Shown one piece after another: positions 23,846 to 33,458 of a stretch of 64,000 nucleotides of DNA. A model generated the notes under the pieces. That model was given only the letters and a program-made list of their open reading frames with translations. It was not told the DNA's origin and did not search any database. Each line of letters starts with the position of its first letter. The stretch's first letter is position 1. The DNA comes from Scylla paramamosain. Its lineage: Eukaryota; Arthropoda; Malacostraca; Decapoda; Portunidae. Location of the stretch: contig NC_087197.1 in assembly GCF_035594125.1 (NCBI RefSeq), positions 6,597,352 through 6,661,351 of the forward strand, written 5' to 3'. The translations under genes and the position numbers were made by a program.

Positions 23846-25275
23846 GTAACTGACACAGTTAAAGGGTTAAAGGCTTCGATCTCCCACCAACACTATTTTT
23901 CAAAGCCCCATTGATGGTTAGTTAGGCTCGTGTACGTATTTCCTCACTCCTTGTTAAAACTGTCTTGATGAGATATTGAAGCCTTTACCCTATTAACTGC
24001 TATTTGGTACACCTCTCCTTAATTACTAATCACTCTGAGACATCTTTATTTGTTCTACAGCCACCTCCAATCTTTAAACTGGGTAGAAATTGCAAAATAA
24101 TTTTTTTTTTTTATCCGCTTATTTTTTGTAGATGCTTATAAAGTCTTCAGGCACTACTTTTGGTGGTGTCAATTGCTTCGTGTCGCAGTGGAAGATTCAG
24201 AGTCCTGATGAGGGGACGAAGCCTTTAAGAGTACAGGATGCAGACATACTTTCATTCTTTCCTACTTCATGAGTTCCCCCAGGGTAAATTTCATCACTAA
24301 GATTCTTTCCATTATACGTATCTTTTATTTTTGTATTTTTTTCTACTTTATTTATTTTTTTTTATTTCTTTATTTATTTTTTGCACAGGTGAGATATTTG
24401 TGAGGAATCATTTACTCATGTGGAATTTTCTAAGCAGCCGTCCAGTCGCTAGCCAGCCTTTGCCCAACATGTCCATATGAAGGTTGTGTGTGTCGAGCCA
24501 CAAATACCACCAGTGATAAGATGATCTTGAGAGGAACTGAAATTAGACCTGGCAGGGTAAACACACAGACAATGAAACTTTCCCTCTCTCCCCTCACTCC
24601 TCTGCTCCCCGTCAGCCTTTCCTGCCTTGGGAAATGAGCCACAGTACATCCTTCAAGACCCGTATTCATAAACCCTTTGCTCTCTTACCACGATTATTTT
24701 CAAAGGCCAAAGAGATGATTAGCTCCCAAGCCCATGGTCGCGAGGCTGTTTCTGAGAATCGTTGGACTACCTCAGAAATAATGAATCAGTTATAATTGTA
24801 TTTGTTATAATTATTATTCCAATCTATATTATATAATATGTATTGTCAATTATGATTAGTTAGTGTAACACATACACACATCTAGGATCGACAAGTCAGG
24901 CCAGGATTGCTTTTAGGGCTGCAGCCAAAGGAGTGGTGAGAGTGATGTTGGTCAGCGTTGGTGCTTTCACTCCACGCAGTGGCTCAATGGAGAGTTTGGC
25001 GCGTAACAAGAGTGAAGGTTAGTATATTAAAATTGCAGTCAGTAGAATAAACATGCATTTAAAGAGAAAACTTGTAAAAAATAAAGCTGCATTAGAATGA
25101 AACGTTTCCCATCACTCCACAAGTTCACTTCAGGCTGGAAAAATCGAAAAAGAGGCGCCGGCTCACTGCTATCGTTTTATTGCAGCTCAGTGAAAACTCG
25201 ATAGCGGCCAATACCCGTTGAGAAATCATCACCTTCTTGCGCCGCCGCCCGTGATGCCATCACGAAAAGATAGAC
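23753..25275 (+). repeat. Left arm of a large inverted repeat (about 1.5 kb)
   Basis: This segment is the reverse complement of 28908-30444 with only scattered differences. Its outer end lies inside the 60-bp satellite and its inner end at 'CACGAAAAGATA' (about 25272). It contains a 144-bp short-TIR element, T-rich stretches, and part of a dispersed repeat ('CTCTTACCACGATTATTTTC', near 24684). No gene is recognised. The small open frames at 24430-24669 recur in the other arm and are probably not coding. Confidence 0.9.
23856..23999. mobile_element. Candidate 144-bp MITE-like element
   Basis: The ends are imperfect inverted repeats of about 28 bases (CAGTTAAAGGGTTAAAGGCT at the left, the complement of a closely related sequence at the right). 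The same element is present in the other arm at 30198-30341. A third 'GAAGCCTTTAA' motif occurs near 24219. No target-site duplication can be assigned. Confidence 0.4.
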
Positions 25276-25630
25276 AGCACCATCATATCTATACCATAGA
25301 CAAGTATAGACCTGTCTCGCTTATGTCTTGCTTTAGTAAGGTGGTGGAACGAATCTTTCTCAATCGGCTTATGTTCAGGCTAGAGAATAAGTTATCTCCC
25401 AGATTTTAAGGTTTCCTCCCACAATATAGTACACCTCATGTAGCTGCACACCCGCCTCACTCCAACCAGCTACATGAGCTACATGAGGAAGAAACCATAA
25501 AGTCTGGGAGATAACTTATTCTCTAGCCTGAACATAAGCTGATTGAGAAAGATTTGCTCCATCACCTTACTAAAGCAGGACATAAGCAAGACATGTCTAT
25601 ACTTGTCTGTGGTATAGATATGATGGTGCT
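25276..25630. repeat. Central palindrome of LINE RT sequence
   Basis: The left arm (25276-25445) and right arm (25477-25630) are reverse complements with a 16-base indel and a loop of about 31 bases. Both arms encode the same RT stretch ('KYRPVSLMSCFSKVVERIF', left arm on the + strand). The right arm runs straight on into the antisense LINE, while the left arm joins the outer inverted repeat at 25275. Confidence 0.85.
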
Positions 25631-26017
25631 AGAGACCCAGGCTTGTGGCACACATCTCTGTCGAAAGCAGTCGTTATATAGCCGGAGAAGGGGATTGCCA
25701 AAGACTTTCTCGAGGAGTCGAATAACAGAGTAAGTGATGCCATTCTCACATGGAGCTGTTGCCTTTCCTTTAGCTAGGGCACGACTAAGTTTACTCTCCA
25801 TGATGGGTCTGTCATCCTCCTCGTCTGCATTATGCAGAGCATTCATCAGCCAGAGAGTGCGCAGGTTTTCTGTAGATGAGAGAGCCTCATAAATTTGCTG
25901 GGGAAGATTTTGTACTCGTGATTGCTTAGACCAGGCATTAATAAGATCTTGGGCGTACTGGGCTGGACTGTGATGGAGAGCGCTGGTGTTTTCCCTCTTC
26001 ACAACTTTATTAATCAA
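25562..26017 (-). pseudogene. LINE reverse transcriptase N-terminal part
   Basis: The minus-strand frame holds 'SRALAKGKATAPCENGITYS' and 'NPLLRLYNDCFRQRCVPQAW', which match the RT entry region where active LINEs read 'GPDGI..', 'LL.L.N.C...G.VP..W'. It then runs into the palindrome. The catalytic YxDD part is absent. Confidence 0.6.
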
Positions 26018-26326
26018 ATGCTACATGGAGCTTACATTTGTCTGGTGGTTTATACTGCTGGTGAACTGATGCCAAGAGTCGGTGATAACACATTTATGAA
26101 GGGCCACGAGATTATCTCTGGATGACTGGTACGTCTGCAGACTCTCAGGGGAGGAATTGCTTTGGAAGGCCATCCTACTTCGCTTGTCTCTCTGCTTCAG
26201 CAATACGGTGGTCTAGCGCCCAGGCTGGTGCCTCCAGGCAACGCTCGACGTGGGGCTTGCGAACATAGCAGTTATAAAAGGCGTGTTTAGAGGTGGTGAG
26301 GGATGAGTACAGCTGGTTAGGTGTGG

Positions 26327-27045
26327 TCAAGTTGAATGTAGGAAAGAGAGATGACATGTAGGAGATATAAGTTGGACAGTACTTAGGAGGGCTACTGATG
26401 CGAAGGCGACGATGGAGAGGAGGGGAGGTGGCCGGAAGCGAGTATCATAGAGCAAGAGCGAGATGGTCGGAAAGCAGTGTTGGAACAGAAGAGCATCTGA
26501 CATTGATGCCACCAGGCCGTGAGTCAAGATGCGGTCAAGAGTGCCTCCTCTTGAATGTGCCGCACCGCCAGTATCAAAGCGTCTGAGTCCATAACGACGA
26601 ATATATTCCTCTAAGCGTGTCCCATTGCGATTAGGTGCTGCTGAGAGATCACCCAGGGCAGGATGTCTGGCGGTGAAGTCCCCCAAGTAGATTGTACCCC
26701 GAAAAGAAGGTGAGGACAGGAAAGCAGTATCGATTTCGCCTAGTGCAACGTAGACATAACGCAGCCAAACGGCGCTGGCACCCACTGTTACCTCAAACAG
26801 CTGGAAGGTTGTGGTATCATGTGTGGAACAGCGGAGAAGTCGGTGTGGCACGTAAGAGTTAATGTAAGTAATGAGACCGTTTCGAACTTGATGAACGTAG
26901 GAAGTATAGCCAAGTAGTGGCGGTGCCGTGCCACCATGTGCCCCAGGCTGACCAACAAAAGCCTCTTGGATGGAAATGACTTCAGGACGATGCTGAAAGA
27001 CGTAAGTCTTAAGAGCAGATTGTTTAAGACAATGTATGATGCCAC
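26327..27045 (-). pseudogene. LINE endonuclease domain (degenerate)
   Basis: Read on the minus strand: 'HRPEVISIQEAFV' (E motif), 'IYLGDFTARHPALGD' (the GDFN position, with N changed to T) and 'GGTLDRILTHGL' (D motif). The final SDH motif is not intact ('HCFPTISLL' at that place). At least one frame change lies near 26840. The order and spacing fit an APE-type endonuclease of the I/Jockey superfamily. It is probably inactive. Confidence 0.6.
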
Positions 27046-28002
27046 AGGAAAGGATATGAAGTTGTGTGATTATCTGTGCTTACTGTTCTTGGGACTGTGG
27101 CCAAACGAAGACGATGGTGTAACGTAGCACATCTCTGCGGCGCGCCACCGGATGATGAGGATGCTAAAGGTATCACAGTAACCCTCTCAGTATGTGTGGC
27201 AAGGAAGTCAACCCTTCCTACGAGGTCAGTAATGGTGACGGAAAAGGCTCCCTGTGCCTCCATCATAGCAGAGATCTTGGCGTGCATTTCCGCTTGCTGG
27301 CAGGCGAATCCTTCCATTCGGCGTTCGATGGTCTCGAAACGTGTAGCATATGATAAGCACTGAGAAATCATTGACGCCACAGCGGCTTTAAGTGAAGCAG
27401 CCTCTGAGGATATCAAGCTAACATCAGAGACTGGCAGGGAGGCAGCATGGGAAGCAGCAGGCTCGCGCTGGGCTGATTATGGGGCTGATCGGTGAGCAGA
27501 GATGGAAGCCACAATGGAGGTGGTGGGGTTCCGCGTGCATCCGTGCCAGACATTCACACCTGACTGACGGCAGCGTGGGCACCGCCAGCGCGAGGTTTCC
27601 ATTGCAGGTAAGTCCGATCCAGGTGGAGTTGACGCCGAGTCTCGTGAGGCTGACGTGGAACCAGTAGGTGACAACTGAGGGAGGTGATGGCAGATGAGGG
27701 AACGATGCTAGCCAGCACACCAAGCGTGGCACAGAGGTAGAGGTGGCTGGCAGACTACCAGAAGCTCCGGTGTGGATACCGGAAGCCTCCTCCTGCTTAG
27801 CCGTCTTGGCAGCAGGCGAAGATGAAGCATCATTGATGTCAAATGAGCTGTTTAGGACGCGTTTCACTGAAGAGATCACGTTATCGGGGTTCAAAGCTAC
27901 GTTGCCAGGAAGTGCAGCGCCATCCTCTGCTGTGACTCCTGACGGTCCACGACGATCTCTGTGAGAGAGCGAGTAGCAGGTCCGCTGTACTCCATTGCTC
28001 AC
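27024..28002 (-). pseudogene. LINE ORF1-like (coiled coil, Cys-rich)
   Basis: The minus strand opens with 'MSNGVQRTCYSLSHRDRRG', then shifts frame near 27670 into 'WRCPRCRQSGVNVWHGC', a C-x2-C...C pattern like a zinc finger. After a stop it continues in 'SLKAAVASMISQCLSYATRFETIERRMEG' style sequence (quoted here only as its start, SLKAAVASM), a heptad-rich probable coiled coil. Position upstream of an endonuclease and this composition fit a LINE ORF1, which binds element RNA. The frames are broken, so it is inactive. Assignment is by position and composition only. Confidence 0.5.
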
Positions 28003-28010
28003 TTAGGCAG

Positions 28011-28907
28011 TAAGCACCGTATGGCCTGACGAACGTTGAGCACAAGAATAGTGACGAACCATGACATCATGTCAACGTCACATCAGACACATTGCGAATG
28101 CACAAACAAGGAGCTGGGCGTGCAGGGGATCCCAGCCTGGCCCAAATACCGGAAAGTCAAACTACCTGATATGCAATGGCTGGGTCTTTCTGCAACTATC
28201 AGGATGATGTGTAGGGTGCAGGCTTACTGGATCCCACAGAAAGCTCCAAAATAGCAGAAGCCACACAAAGGCTCGTAAACTATGCCCTCTAGCGGACGAT
28301 CGAGAGAGATGGTGAAGGAGGAATGAGAAGCATGGGGGTGAGAAGAGGGACGGGAAAGGGGATATGGAGGGGGAGAGGAAGAAGGCAAGCTAAGATACAC
28401 GTCAGAGGCAGCTCTAGCAAATGACAGCTGCCACGAAAAAAGGATCAGAGATGGTATTTTCTTAGAAATATAGGTAGGGAAACTGCCTCGTTAAGTAGGT
28501 AGCTGTCTTTACACACACACACATACACACACGCACACACACATACAGAAACACACACACAATGTTATCTTTATGTATTCACTCTCAATCCATTCACCAC
28601 TGCTAACAATTTCCGAACTCCATGGAATCACCAGCTATTACTATTAAGAATAAGGTAAAGAACTGTAGGGGATGAGTCACTGTATACAAATGAGCGCCTC
28701 TAAAGTAGCAGATGATTGAAAGAAGAATGATCCGACAGTGAAAGTAGTATGCATTTAGGAGGCGCAGGTGGGAGGTGTTTACTATAACACCTCTATTTTC
28801 CCATGACTCGGTAACAAAGAGGAGCAGTCAGGCGGGTGGGCTGAAGGTGGCCACAGCTTGCCACACCCTCCGCCTCATTCCAGATTAGACGAGTGTTGTC
28901 TGTCGCA
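28011..28907. other. Unassigned interval inside the inverted repeat
   Basis: It probably starts with the 5' region of the antisense LINE. A CA-rich microsatellite lies at 28510-28562. The rest shows no recognised gene or element. Confidence 0.35.
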
Positions 28908-30444
28908 CTGTGTATCTTTTCGTGATGGCATCACGGGAGGCGGCGCAAGGTGATGATTCCCCGACGGGTATTGGCCGCTATCGAGTTTTCATTGAGCTGC
29001 AATAAAACGATAGCAGAGAGCCAGCGCCTCTTTTTCGATTTTTCCAGCCTGAAGTGAACTTGTGGCGTGACGGGAAACGTTTCATTCTAATGCACCTTTA
29101 TTTTTTACAAGTTTTCTTTTTACATGCATGTTTATTCTACTGCCTGCAATTTTAATATACTAACCTTCACTCTTGTTACGCGCCAAACTCTCCATTGAGC
29201 CACTGCGTGGAGTGAAAACACCAAAGCTGACCAACATCACTCTCACCACTCCTTTGGCTGCAGCCCTAAAAGCAATCCTGGCCTGACTTGTCGATCCTAG
29301 ATGTGTGTACGTGTTATACTAATTAATCATAATTGACAATACAAATTATATAATATAGATTAGAATAATAATTATAACAAATACAATTATAACTGATTAA
29401 TCATTTCTGAGGTAGTCCAGCAATTAGAAACAGCCTCGCGACCATGGGCTTGGGAGCTAATCATCTCTGTGGCCTTTAAAAATAATCGTGGTAAGAGAGC
29501 AAACGGTTTATGAATACGGGTCTTGAAGGATGTACTGTGGCTCATTTCCCAAGGCAGGAAAGGCTGACGGGGAGCAGAGGAGTGAGGGGAGAGAGGGAAA
29601 GTTTCACTGTCTGTGTGTTTACCCTGCCAGGTCTAATTTCAGCTCCTCTCAAGATCATCTTATCACTGGTGGTATGTGTGGTTCGACACACAACCTTCAT
29701 ATGGACATGTTGGGCAAAGGCTGGCTGGCGACTGGACGGCTGCTCAGAAAATTCCACATGAGTAAATGATTCCTCACAAATATCTCACCCGTGCAAAAAA
29801 TAAATAAAGAAATGAATGAACGAATGATAAAGTAGAAAAAAAAATACAAAAATAAAAGTTACGTATAATGGAAATTATTTTTGAATGAAAATCTTAGTGA
29901 TGAAATTTACCCTGGGGGAACTCATGAAGTAGGAAAGAATGAAAGTATGTCTGCATCCTGTACTCTTAAAGGCTTCGTCCCCTCATCAGGACTCTGAACC
30001 TTCCACTGCGACACGAAGCAATTGACACCACCAAAAGTAGTGCCTGAAGACTTTATAAGCATCTACAAGAAAGAAGCGGATAAAAAAAAAAAAAAATGAT
30101 TTTGCAATTTCTACTCAGTTTAAAGATTGGAGGTGGCTGTAGAACAAATAAAGATGTCTCAGAGTGATTAGTAATTAAGGAGAGGTGTACCAAATAGCAG
30201 TTAATGGGGTAAAGGCTTCAATATCTCATCAAGACAGTTTTAACAAGGAGTGAGGAAATACGTACACGAGCCTAACTAACCATCAATGGGGCTTTGAAAA
30301 ATAGTGTTGGTGGGAGATCGAAGCCTTTAACCCTTTAACTGTGTCAGTTACATGAGCATCTCCCAAAATGGCGATACTTTGTTTCTCATTCAAACTCGGT
30401 TTTATAATTTCATAAGTATCTCCCAAAATGGCAATACCCTGTTT
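28908..30444 (-). repeat. Right arm of the large inverted repeat
   Basis: Reverse complement of 23753-25275, including the 144-bp element (30198-30341) and, at its outer end, one and a half units of the 60-bp satellite (30355-30444). The arm stops sharply at 30444, where RNase H LINE sequence begins. Confidence 0.9.
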
Positions 30445-30447
30445 CTG

Positions 30448-31495
30448 GGTTGGGCGTCGGCTACCGACTCACTCCAGCTCCACATTCTGTGAGCTGCACG
30501 GCATCTTGGATGCTGTGAGTCTCCTCTGTCAGTGAAGCCTAAACAGGGTTATTATATGCGACTCACAGTCGCCCTTACATTTTCAAACCCTGTCTCTCGT
30601 CACCTGGTAAACAGGATCTTAACATGCCTGGCTGTGGCTCATGAGTGGTCACTAGATATCAAGTTTGTCTGGATCACCTCACATGTCTCATGGTGACGCC
30701 GTGGATCGCCAGGCTAAACCTGCACGTGGACTGCCTGCCCCTCACGCTGGCCCCAGCCCATCCTTCCAGTGCCTCAAGTCCAGGATACGAGCAGCCTCTC
30801 TCTCGAGCAGCATCAAGACGGATGTCCAGCGGGCGACCAGCGTCACCATTCAGCACTATGATGCATTTCGTCATCATCGCTTTAAGTGCTGCAGTCGGGG
30901 ACTGTGGGTCCGAAAACGCAATGTGGTGTCGGCGCGGTTGAGACTCGGGTATGGACCTCTGTGGCAGGTTGCAGGCTTGGTAGATGAGCCTCATTATACC
31001 TCCTGTCCCTTGTGCCACTCTCCTAACTCCAATAACCTGCAACACTTCTGCCTGCATTGTCCTGCTGTGGAAGACCTGCTCTCACGTGTTCAGCCTTTCC
31101 TAAACGTATGCCAATACTTGCTGCAGGACAACCACCTGGATCTCGTCATGATCCTCCACTCACAGTTTGGTGGCTGTTAGCTCTCCATATTTTTTTGGCT
31201 GCCAACTGTTCCCTTATGTATTTATGTTCGTCCACCTTCCCTTTTGAAGTTAAAATATCACAAGTTCCATGTTGTATTATCTATTTTCAACTTATAAAAG
31301 CCCAGCTTCATTCTATTGTTAATTCATTTATGTCTGCTGTCCCTGCCTTTGATACTTTTGTTCTGCCTCATCATAACCTGCTCGCCTTCATGATGTGATT
31401 ATTTGAACTATCAATTTATATTACCGGGAGTATCTTTATATGGTATATTTCTGTAGACTGGCGCGTTTCCAAGCGCAATAAATTAATCATACATT
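30448..31495 (+). mobile_element. 3' fragment of an RNase H-bearing LINE
   Basis: The first 240 bases read as an RNase H domain: 'ELHGILDAVSLL', 'ICDSQS', then 'WITSHVSHGDAVDRQAK', matching the E, D and H/D positions of LINE RNases H. A Cys/His cluster follows ('SCPLCHSPNSNNLQHFCLHC'). The end is near 31495 after AATAAA at about 31479. RNase H is typical of the I, R1, LOA and Nimb clades. Confidence 0.75.
30665..31180 (+). pseudogene. RNase H C-terminus and zinc-finger tail of a LINE ORF2
   Basis: One frame stays open from the end of RNase H through a basic linker (TDVQRATSVTIQHYDAFRHH) to C-P-L-C...H-F-C-L-H-C and a final stop at 31180. By family knowledge the RNase H removes the RNA strand of the hybrid and the Cys/His cluster helps bind nucleic acid. 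Upstream, stops in the RNase H part (near 30542 and 30605) show that the copy is dead. Confidence 0.65.
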
Positions 31496-31503
31496 AAAAA
31501 CAA

Positions 31504-31528
31504 CTCTCTCTCTCTCTCTCTCTCTCTT
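31504..31528. repeat. (CT)n microsatellite, 5' flank of LINE
   Basis: A CT run of about 24 bases lies just before the 5' UTR of the next LINE. A second CT run (35858-35884) follows its 3' end. Confidence 0.9.
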
Positions 31529-31868
31529 GTAAACACTCCTTGTGAACGGCTCCACAAAAGACGCTGATATTTGAAGGGAAGACTAGTCCTACAGCCCTGT
31601 ATTGGAACTGAATTGCCTATAAAGGTGAGGGGAAGTGAATAGTGAAGTATGTGAATGCCGAACTTGCTGAATTATAGACTTTTTATAAGAGAAATTACAT
31701 ACACCTCTATATCACCCCCTCCCGGCCTGTGCAAGTAGAAACCACGCATGCGCAGATCGTTTACTAGCAGACGACACTACACTGCCCACAATCCCTGCTC
31801 TCTGGTTGTTGTCTCCCCCAGCACTTAAGCCCCAGCACCTAGGTCATAAAGTGCGTAACAAAGTGAAC

Positions 31869-32528
31869 ATGACAACCTATGAAGATCCAGCTACTGTTAG
31901 AGCGTTGGCTCCAACAGATATAAATAAAATGACAAACCCACAACTAAAGAGAGCGCTTGCAACTCTACTAACGGCTGATGCCTCTACACAACCATCTAAT
32001 AATGATCTATTGGAGGAAATAAGAAGCTTAAAAGAGGAAGTGAAAGGCATGGCCAGCATTAAACAAGAAGTGGAGCAGTTGTCTGATAAGTTGGACCAAG
32101 CATTCCAGATTATTTCACAACAACAGTTATTTTTAGAATCTTTGGACAACAAGGAGAGGAAGAGAAATTTAGTTATTACTGGGTTGACAGAAGAGAGCGA
32201 TGTAACAGGGTGCAACGATGCTGAGAAAGTACGCAATGTGATAGCAGCGACTGGATATCAGCAAAACGTTGATCCTGCAGCGTGGGAAATCAAACGACTC
32301 GGAAAAGAGGACCAGCGTAGGAAACGACCGCTTCTTGTCGTGGTGGGAGACGGAAATCAACGTAATGAGATCGTGAGGATGGCAAAGAACTTGAAATCAG
32401 TTGAAGGACCTCTCTCTTCTGTGTATGTCAAGAAGGATGTCCACCCGGCAGTGAGAAAGGAGATGGCGCGGTTGAGGCAACGTGAAAGAGAAGAAAAAGA
32501 AAAGCCAGGAAATGTGGGTGTGTCTTAG
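31869..32528 (+). CDS. LINE ORF1 protein (coiled coil and RNA-binding)
   Basis: It encodes 219 aa from the ATG at 31869; the frame stays open upstream to 31806 without an ATG. Residues 55-100 form a heptad-rich helix ('LLEEIRSLKEEVKGMASIKQ'), a probable trimerising coiled coil. Then 'NKERKRNLVITGLTEE' opens a segment resembling the RRM of L1-type ORF1 proteins, and the C-terminus is highly charged (ARLRQREREEKEK). By family knowledge such proteins coat the element RNA and act as chaperones. The ORF closes with TAG about 50 bases before the endonuclease frame opens (same frame, with intervening TGA and TAA). Function rests on position and composition. Confidence 0.65.
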   Translation: MTTYEDPATVRALAPTDINKMTNPQLKRALATLLTADASTQPSNNDLLEEIRSLKEEVKGMASIKQEVEQLSDKLDQAFQIISQQQLFLESLDNKERKRNLVITGLTEESDVTGCNDAEKVRNVIAATGYQQNVDPAAWEIKRLGKEDQRRKRPLLVVVGDGNQRNEIVRMAKNLKSVEGPLSSVYVKKDVHPAVRKEMARLRQREREEKEKPGNVGVS

Positions 32529-32579
32529 TTATGATTGGAAAAGACGTGTGTTGTTAAGGGATGGCAATGTAATCGATAA

Positions 32580-33458
32580 GTTTTCACCATATTTTTTCTG
32601 AATACAAAGAAAAATACCAGTGTGTTGAAATTATGTTCATGGAATGTATGTGGAGTAAGGGAAAAATTGAATGATCCGGAAATTCTTAAGTTCTTAATGC
32701 AATATGATCTGGTTTGGCTGTTAGAGGTTAAAAGTGCGTATGAAAAAAGCGTACCTGGTTTCTATATGTATAACAATAAGTCAAGAGTAGGCTGTAACAG
32801 AGGTGGTGTTATGTTGCTCATCAAATGTGCGTTGATGCAATATGTGACCAATGTAAACATGGAGGAAGATGACATGATATGGGTGAATTTATCGGTGTGT
32901 AAAGATGTGAAATTCGGTGGTGTTTATATACCTCCAGAAGACTCACTATATTGCGAAGCTTCACCGTTTCGAGCGTTAAGTGAGATGTGTTTGAACACTC
33001 GTGACGTAGTTGTTTTAGGTGATTTTAATGCACGAGTTGGATCACATGTGTTGTCGTGTGGTGATGGAAGTGTCTATAGATATGATGGTGTGAAGGATCC
33101 GGTAGTGAATAGTCACGGGCGTATGTTGCGTAACATGTGTAGAAGTAACAATATGGTTGTGATGAATCACCTGAACAGAAAAGGAACTACCTTAGGAGGT
33201 GACTTATCTTTTAGAAGAGGATCAAGATGGACATCGGAGATTGACTTGTGCGTGGTTACTTCCGATTGCGTAAGATTTGTCAGTTCGGTCGAGGTAAACA
33301 AGTCAGTTAAAGGTTCCGACCACGCCCCAATTTGCGTAGATCTCGCTACTAAAGAAATGACTCAAGTTTCCCCGACAGAGCTGTTAGAGCGAGCTAACGG
33401 TCTGGGTGAGTCATACCGAAGAATACGTGCAAACGAGTCGATGTGGAAAAGTCCGTAA
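32580..33458 (+). CDS. LINE endonuclease ORF
   Basis: The frame is open from 32580; no ATG precedes the domain start 'LKLCSWNVCGVREKL' (32625), so initiation must be non-ATG, by reinitiation or as a fusion. Motifs are 'WNVCG' (N), 'WLLEVK' (E), 'VVVLGDFNARVG', 'SEIDLCVVTSD' (D) and 'GSDHAPI', in the proper order for an APE-type endonuclease. The stop TAA at 33456-33458 lies just inside the RT frame. It nicks the target DNA to start retrotransposition. No catalytic motif is lost. Confidence 0.75.
   Translation, partial: VFTIFFLNTKKNTSVLKLCSWNVCGVREKLNDPEILKFLMQYDLVWLLEVKSAYEKSVPGFYMYNNKSRVGCNRGGVMLLIKCALMQYVTNVNMEEDDMIWVNLSVCKDVKFGGVYIPPEDSLYCEASPFRALSEMCLNTRDVVVLGDFNARVGSHVLSCGDGSVYRYDGVKDPVVNSHGRMLRNMCRSNNMVVMNHLNRKGTTLGGDLSFRRGSRWTSEIDLCVVTSDCVRFVSSVEVNKSVKGSDHAPICVDLATKEMTQVSPTELLERANGLGESYRRIRANESMWKSP

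Larger units (their letters stand above)
25477..28010 (-). mobile_element. Antisense LINE with ORF1, endonuclease and RT start
   Basis: Read on the minus strand, the order is an ORF1-like region (28002-27024), an endonuclease (27045-26327) and the beginning of an RT (26017-25477), all with frameshifts. The RT ends at the palindrome, so most of the RT and anything downstream is missing. An RNase H and zinc-finger fragment of a comparable LINE lies at 30448-31495 on the other strand and may belong to the same family. Confidence 0.7.

Noticed and set aside
24430..24669. Conserved small protein present in both foldback arms
   Set aside because: Identity is explained by DNA-level duplication of the arm; there is no start context, domain or codon-level conservation to support a gene.
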